Below are positions 5,026 to 9,472 of a DNA stretch of 9,472 bases, one piece after another (positions within the stretch are counted from its first letter, which is position 1; each line of letters starts with the position of its first letter). Origin of the DNA: JBDHDH01 sp039591615 (GTDB lineage: Bacteria; Gemmatimonadota; Gemmatimonadetes; Gemmatimonadales; GWC2-71-9); assembly GCA_039591615.1 (NCBI GenBank), contig JBDHDH010000163.1, forward strand, positions 1-9,472. Direction: 5' to 3'. The notes beneath the pieces were generated by a model. It did not search any database. It saw nothing but the letters and a program-made list of their open reading frames with translations, and had not been told where the DNA came from. The position numbers and the translations under genes are program-made.

Positions 5026-6225
5026 GTGCTGCCACACAAGAACATAGCTGTCGTTCTTGAGGACTCGGTCAGCGATTTCGCCGTTATCCGGGAGCGCTTG
5101 GTCTCACACGAGATCGAGCAGGTGCTCCATGCCGCGAGCCCCGAGGACGTGGGGCGGACTCTCGACAACGGCACGGCGCCTGGACTGGTCGTGGTCTCCG
5201 TAGGGAGTGCAACCGGGGAAGGTATCGACCTGATCAGGGTGCTGAAGCGACGATGGCCGGAACTCCAAATCATTGCCACGGGTCCGGCCCCGATTCCCGA
5301 ATTGATCTTGGGAGCGGTGCGCGCGGGAGCCGTTGAATTCCTCGTGCGCCCGGTTCAACCGGTCGAGCTCGACCAGGCCTTGGACCGCGTGCTGCGTGCT
5401 GTCGATCCCCGAGCTGGCAGAGGAGAATCCATCGCTGTGTACAGCGCTAAGGGCGGACTGGGGACGACGACCGTGGCGGTAAACCTCGCCTTCGCCGTTG
5501 CTCGCCTGGATTCCCGAAAGCGCATCGCCTTGGTGGATTCGGTCGTGCACGGCGGCGATGTCAGGGTGTTTCTGGACGTCAAGCCGAATCACACGATCAA
5601 AGACGTAGCGGAAGACGTCGTCACGCAGAACGGCAAGTCGCTGGATACCCTCTTGCATGCGTATCCCGGGGGCGTGTGGGTCTGTACGGATCCAAATCTG
5701 CCTGATGAGGGCGAGTTGCTGGATCGGATGTCCACGGCTGCGGTGATGAGACACCTCACGGACATGTTCGCCTACACGGTTGTGGACTGTGAACACAACA
5801 TGACGGACCGCACCCTCGCGATCCTGGACCACGCCGATAAGATCGCCGTGCTCACGCACCTGACCGTCCCGGCCGTGCGGAGCCTGCAGCGGACGTTGGA
5901 TTTGTTCTCGAGGCTCAAGTATCCGGATGAAAAGGTCGTGCTCGTCGTGAATCGGCACGGCGCGAAGGGAGACATCACCCTAGCGGACTTTCAGAAGGTC
6001 ATTCAGCGCGAGATCCTGGCAACGCTGCCCAACGACTACCATGCCACGGTCACGGCAGCAGCTCACGGACTCCCAGTCCACCAGGCTGCACCGAAATCCA
6101 AGTTCGCCAAAGCGCTGGACCATCTCGCAGCGCAGCTCGTCGGCGCCCGGGGAGAGGCGAATGGTCGGAAGAGCGGCCGCATTCTGCGTTGGAAGTCATC
6201 GACAAGAAACGGGAAGAAACGGTAG
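5026..6225 (+). CDS. cpaE: Tad pilus localisation ATPase CpaE/TadZ (MinD/ParA superfamily)
   Basis: The protein has 399 residues. Residues 6-125 form a receiver-like domain in which the phospho-acceptor position is Ser58 (GLVVVSVGS) and the usual Lys is Arg108 (FLVRPV), as is common for the atypical receiver of this family. From 135 on is a MinD-like ATPase: deviant Walker A YSAKGGLGTTT (139-149, K142), switch Asp171 in ALVDSVVHGGDV, and Walker B-like TVVDCEHNMTDRT (251-263). CpaE/TadZ helps place the pilus machine, often at a cell pole. The C-terminus is a basic tail (GRKSGRILRWKSSTRNGKKR), possibly for membrane or nucleic-acid contact. The start is GTG 5026, backed by AGAGGAG (5011-5017) 8 bases upstream. 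The next gene begins 12 bases after the stop. Confidence 0.92.
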   Translation: MLPHKNIAVVLEDSVSDFAVIRERLVSHEIEQVLHAASPEDVGRTLDNGTAPGLVVVSVGSATGEGIDLIRVLKRRWPELQIIATGPAPIPELILGAVRAGAVEFLVRPVQPVELDQALDRVLRAVDPRAGRGESIAVYSAKGGLGTTTVAVNLAFAVARLDSRKRIALVDSVVHGGDVRVFLDVKPNHTIKDVAEDVVTQNGKSLDTLLHAYPGGVWVCTDPNLPDEGELLDRMSTAAVMRHLTDMFAYTVVDCEHNMTDRTLAILDHADKIAVLTHLTVPAVRSLQRTLDLFSRLKYPDEKVVLVVNRHGAKGDITLADFQKVIQREILATLPNDYHATVTAAAHGLPVHQAAPKSKFAKALDHLAAQLVGARGEANGRKSGRILRWKSSTRNGKKR

Positions 6226-6237
6226 CGGAGTGGTGAA

Positions 6238-7611
6238 ATGGCATTACGCGAACGATTAGGCAGCGGCACGCAAGCGGCGCGAGCATCGGGGGCCGTCCCG
6301 CAAGGCTCATTGTCGTCGCGACGGAGCTCGGCGGAGATGCGGCTGACTCCCCTCGATCGGATCAAGGTCGAGATCCACCGGAAGGTGATCGACGAGCTGG
6401 ACCTCGAGGCCCTCAACGAGCTCGAGGACGATGCAGTGATTGCCGAGGAGATCCGTCGTCTCGTGACCAAGGTCGTTCACGAGCAGGCGATCCACCTCGA
6501 TACCGCACGACGGGAGAGCATCGTGGAGGAACTGCTCCACGAGATCACGGGTCTGGGTCCCCTCGAGCCACTGTTCACCGATCCCGACATCACGGATATC
6601 CTGGTCAACGGCCCGCACCAGGTGCACGTGGAACGACGCGGCCTTCTCGAGCCGGTCGACGTGCAGTTCCGGGACGATGAGCATCTCATGACGGTCATCG
6701 ATCGGATCGTGAGTCGCATCGGTCGGCGAATCGACGAGTCGTCGCCGATGGTGGACGCCAGGCTGCCGGATGGGTCGCGGGTGAACGCCATCATCCCACC
6801 ACTCGCGCTCGACGGCCCGATGGTTTCGATCCGCCGGTTTGGGACCCGGCCGTTGACCGTCGACGACCTGATTGCCAACCAAACGTTCATTCAGCCGATG
6901 CTCTACCTCCTCGAGGGGTGCGTCAAGGCTCGGCTCAACGTCTTGATCTCCGGCGGCACGGGCTCCGGAAAGACGACGCTGCTGAACGGGCTGTCCCGGT
7001 TCATTCCCTCGAAGGAGCGCATCGTCACGATCGAGGATGCCGCGGAGCTCCAACTGCAGCAGGATCACGTGGTCCGCCTGGAGACCCGTCCTCCAAACAC
7101 TGAGGGCAAAGGTGAAGTGGTCCAGCGAGACCTCGTGAAGAACGCCCTGCGGATGCGACCGGATCGCATCATCGTGGGTGAGGTCCGTGGTCCGGAGGCC
7201 CTCGACATGCTTCAAGCCATGAACACGGGTCACGAAGGCTCGCTCACGACCATCCATGCGAACTCACCCCGTGACGCGCTGGCGCGACTCGAGACGATGA
7301 TCCTCATGGCAGGCACCAATCTGCCGGACCGGGCGATGCGTGAGCAGATCGCGTCGGCCTTGGACGTGGTGATTCAAGTGTCTCGCTTGTCGGACGGTAC
7401 GCGTCGTGTGGTGAGCATCAGCGAAATCACGGGAATGGAAGGGGAGGTCGTGTCGATGCAGGAGATTTATCAGTTCGAGCGCTTGGGCCTCTCGCCCGAG
7501 GGTACCGTCGTCGGTCGGTTCCGACCCAGCGGCGTGCGGCCGTCTTTCGCTCGTCAGCTCGAAGTGTCCGGGATCTCCCTGCCGCCAGAGCTGTTCGAAA
7601 GGGCCGCCTGA
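6238..7611 (+). CDS. cpaF: Tad pilus assembly motor ATPase CpaF/TadA (type II/IV secretion ATPase)
   Basis: The protein has 457 residues, the normal length for the family. The N-terminal domain includes the typical LLHEITGLGPLEPLF (99-113) and ITDILVNGPHQVHVERRG (118-135). The catalytic domain has Walker A SGGTGSGKTTLLNG (238-251, K245), an Asp-box TIEDAAEL (264-271), Walker B RIIVGEVRGPEAL (310-322) with Glu315, and a His-box GHEGSLTTIHANSP (331-344). These are the hallmarks of hexameric secretion ATPases of the VirB11/PulE class, and all key residues are intact. It hydrolyses ATP on the cytoplasmic face to drive Flp pilin assembly through TadB/TadC. ATG 6238 is preceded by GGAG (6227-6230) at a 7-base spacing. 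The stop overlaps the tadB start (TGATG). Confidence 0.97.
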   Translation: MALRERLGSGTQAARASGAVPQGSLSSRRSSAEMRLTPLDRIKVEIHRKVIDELDLEALNELEDDAVIAEEIRRLVTKVVHEQAIHLDTARRESIVEELLHEITGLGPLEPLFTDPDITDILVNGPHQVHVERRGLLEPVDVQFRDDEHLMTVIDRIVSRIGRRIDESSPMVDARLPDGSRVNAIIPPLALDGPMVSIRRFGTRPLTVDDLIANQTFIQPMLYLLEGCVKARLNVLISGGTGSGKTTLLNGLSRFIPSKERIVTIEDAAELQLQQDHVVRLETRPPNTEGKGEVVQRDLVKNALRMRPDRIIVGEVRGPEALDMLQAMNTGHEGSLTTIHANSPRDALARLETMILMAGTNLPDRAMREQIASALDVVIQVSRLSDGTRRVVSISEITGMEGEVVSMQEIYQFERLGLSPEGTVVGRFRPSGVRPSFARQLEVSGISLPPELFERAA

Positions 7612-8564
7612 TGTTGGCGTTCACGCTGGTCATCGTCTTCATCGCGTCCTCAGGGCTGGTCGTCGGGGGCTATGTCTTCATGACACGGCGGCGGCTCGCC
7701 CGCGAGGAAGCGGCGCGCCGGCGGCTGAGCGAGCCCGTCACCTTTTCGGACGATGTGCGGCTGCTGCGTCACGAAACCGTCAGCGCGATTCCGATGCTGG
7801 ACGACTTGCTCCGGAAAGCGCCCGGCACGCTGTCGCTGAGCCAAGCCATTCACGCTGCCGGAATGAAGGCGAGTCCGGCTACCCTGGTCCTCACGGGTGG
7901 CGTGCTGGGGGCCGTGGGCTTCTACATCGGACAGGCCCAACGCAGTCTGCTGCTGTCCGTCCCGCTCGCTGCGCTGGGATTGGCGGCACCCTATCTGTAC
8001 CTCAAGTGGAAGCGACGGAGGCGGATCGCCAAGTTCGAATCTCAGCTTCCCGACGCCATCGACATGGTGACCAACGCCATGCGAGCCGGGTACGCGTTTC
8101 AGGGGGCCATGGAGCTCGTGGGCCAAGAGATTGCCGACCCTCTCGGCGCGGAATTCGCACAGTTCTACGAGGAGCAGAACCTGGGCATGGATGTCCGCAC
8201 GGCCCTCCTGGCGCTGCAGAGCCGTGTGCCGAGCCTCGACCTGAAGATGTTCATTACGGCAGTGCTGATTCAACGCGAGACGGGCGGTAACCTGAGTGAA
8301 GTCCTCGAGAACATCGCCACAGTTATCCGAGGGCGCTTCCGGATCCAGGGTGAGCTAAAGACGCTGACGGCTCAGGTCCGCCTTTCCAGCAAGATCCTCG
8401 GGCTCCTCCCGGTGATCGTGGTGGGCCTGATCACCATCATGAACCCGAGCTTCATGGCGCCGCTGTTCAACGAAACCGTGGGCCGCATCCTCCTGGCGAG
8501 CGCAGCCGTGTCGCAGATCATCGGCTTCATCGCCATGTGGAGGCTCGCCGACATCGAGATCTGA
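7611..8564 (+). CDS. tadB: Tad pilus inner-membrane platform protein TadB (T2SSF domain)
   Basis: This 317-residue membrane protein has an N-terminal segment (about 2-24) and a pair of segments at about 91-107 and 111-131. A basic stretch follows (KWKRRRRIAKFESQLPDAID, 132-151). The cytoplasmic T2SSF domain (about 145-270) contains AMRAGYAFQGAMELV and the conserved ITAVLIQRETGGNLSEVLENIA (215-236). Two more segments close the protein (about 261-286 and 292-311). TadB and TadC together form the GspF/PilC-like platform on which the CpaF motor acts. The start codon overlaps the cpaF stop, with AAAGGG (7598-7603) 7 bases upstream, so translation is probably coupled. The order cpaF-tadB-tadC is the conserved core of Tad loci. 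Nothing is missing or odd. Confidence 0.95.
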   Translation: MLAFTLVIVFIASSGLVVGGYVFMTRRRLAREEAARRRLSEPVTFSDDVRLLRHETVSAIPMLDDLLRKAPGTLSLSQAIHAAGMKASPATLVLTGGVLGAVGFYIGQAQRSLLLSVPLAALGLAAPYLYLKWKRRRRIAKFESQLPDAIDMVTNAMRAGYAFQGAMELVGQEIADPLGAEFAQFYEEQNLGMDVRTALLALQSRVPSLDLKMFITAVLIQRETGGNLSEVLENIATVIRGRFRIQGELKTLTAQVRLSSKILGLLPVIVVGLITIMNPSFMAPLFNETVGRILLASAAVSQIIGFIAMWRLADIEI

Positions 8565-8567
8565 GCT

Positions 8568-9472
8568 ATGTCGAATCAACTCCTTGCAACGTTTCTGGTA
8601 TTCCTGGCGAGCTGCAGCCTCACGTTCGCGGTCCTCTCCTGGGTGCGGGATCGTCGGCTCCGGCGGTCGCTGGTTCGGGGATTGCAAACCGGCCAAGCGT
8701 CGACCGTGAGTGTCGGCATCGGGACGAGCGCCTTTGGAATGTCACGGGAGCCGATGCTGGCACGCTTTGGACGAATCGCGGCCCGGTTCCTTCCCAAAGA
8801 CGAAAAACTCCGGCTGAAGCTGATACGGGCTGGATGGGAGTCGCGTACCGCGGCCCTCACGTTTGCCGGCGTCCGCTTCTGGCTGATCATCTCGTGCACG
8901 GCCCTCGCCACGACTACCGGGTATGTCCTCAACCGACCAGGGCAGCAGGTCCTTCTGTGGGCGGGCCTCGGCTTCCTGGTGGGGTGGATGCTCCCCGAAT
9001 TCGTGGTTCAGCGTCGCACGCGACTTCGCAAGAAACGGATCCGCAAGTCGCTGCCCGACGCCCTGGATCTCTTGGTCGTCTGCGTGGAAGCCGGGGTCGG
9101 GCTGGATGGTGCGATTCTCCGGGTCTCGGATGAGCTGAGCAACACCCACACGGACATTGCCCACGAGTTCCGTATGATCAATCACCGGGTGAATGCGGGC
9201 ATGCCGCGGCCGGAGGCGCTGCGCGAATTGGTCCAGCGCACGATGGTCGATGATATCCGCTCGATCATCACGACGCTCATTCAGAGCGAGAAGCTCGGCG
9301 TCTCGATCGGGCGCGTTCTGCGTGTCGAAGCTGCCGCTCTGAGGACGAAGCGGCGGCAAGAGGCCGAGCAGAATGCCCGGAAGGCACCGATCAAGATGCT
9401 CGTCCCCCTGATTCTCTTTGTCCTGCCGGCACTGATGACGGTGATTCTCGGGCCGGCGGGGATTCACTTGGT
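8568..9472 (+). CDS. tadC: Tad pilus inner-membrane platform protein TadC (T2SSF domain), open at right edge
   Basis: 301 codons are readable from ATG 8568, and the frame is still open at the window end. TadC proteins are usually about 300-330 residues, so little is missing. There is an N-terminal membrane segment (about 5-25), a pair of segments at about 98-120 and 125-147, and a basic loop. The T2SSF domain follows, with KSLPDALDLLVVCVEAGVGL (160-179) and LIQSEKLGVSIGRVLRVEA (237-255). A final segment (about 277-295) precedes the edge. The KxPIKMLVPLILFVLPAL pattern (272-289) is typical of the TadC end. It pairs with TadB in the platform under the CpaF motor. The ATG lies 3 bases after the tadB stop with only a weak GAG before it, so it probably depends on translational coupling. 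Confidence 0.94.
   Translation, partial: MSNQLLATFLVFLASCSLTFAVLSWVRDRRLRRSLVRGLQTGQASTVSVGIGTSAFGMSREPMLARFGRIAARFLPKDEKLRLKLIRAGWESRTAALTFAGVRFWLIISCTALATTTGYVLNRPGQQVLLWAGLGFLVGWMLPEFVVQRRTRLRKKRIRKSLPDALDLLVVCVEAGVGLDGAILRVSDELSNTHTDIAHEFRMINHRVNAGMPRPEALRELVQRTMVDDIRSIITTLIQSEKLGVSIGRVLRVEAAALRTKRRQEAEQNARKAPIKMLVPLILFVLPALMTVILGPAGIHL

Noticed and set aside
1..9472. tRNA, rRNA, CRISPR array or insertion sequence
   Set aside because: I saw no cloverleaf with a TTCRA arm, no spaced direct repeats and no transposase-like protein or terminal inverted repeats.

Overview
This GC-rich window carries most of a tight adherence (Tad/Flp) pilus assembly operon on the + strand. A divergently transcribed Ser/Thr protein kinase (partial) and a small DNA-binding regulator lie upstream of it. 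The kinase N-terminus (LERLRTALAGRYQVDREL, then DSGEA, YYVMPY and GESLRDRL) closely resembles from memory the large kinase family of Gemmatimonadota. That phylum, or a related soil or sediment diderm, is my best guess for the host. It rests on recollection of family style, not on a search.

Layout. Positions 1-790 (-) hold the N-terminal 263 codons of the kinase, running off the left edge. Positions 791-1728 have no gene I can defend. They do hold a textbook intrinsic terminator on the + strand (1502-1536), immediately followed by a perfect CRP-type palindrome (1536-1551). Positions 1729-2436 (+) encode an excisionase/MerR-type helix-turn-helix fused to a receiver-like domain that lacks its phospho-acceptor Asp. 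Positions 2437-2864 are a regulatory leader with a possible sigma-54 promoter and stable hairpins, ending in a strong Shine-Dalgarno sequence.

The Tad operon follows: a broken flp pilin gene (2865-3021), prepilin peptidase cpaA/tadV, pseudopilin tadE, cpaB/rcpC, cpaE/tadZ, motor ATPase cpaF/tadA, and platform genes tadB and tadC (tadC runs off the right edge). Most genes overlap or sit within about 45 nt of each other, so they are very probably co-transcribed.

How the genes should work together: CpaA cleaves the Flp and TadE leader peptides. CpaF powers assembly through the TadB/TadC inner-membrane platform. CpaE/TadZ places the machine, probably at a pole. CpaB sits in the periplasm, normally next to an outer-membrane secretin. 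Two things do not fit a standard locus. The first pilin gene has lost its hydrophobic core and changes frame exactly where the conserved Glu(+5) should be. The secretin gene (cpaC/rcpA), usually between cpaB and cpaE, is absent. I did not find a clearly new multi-gene system. The main points of interest are the broken pilin, the pseudo-receiver regulator and the terminator/palindrome pair in front of it.
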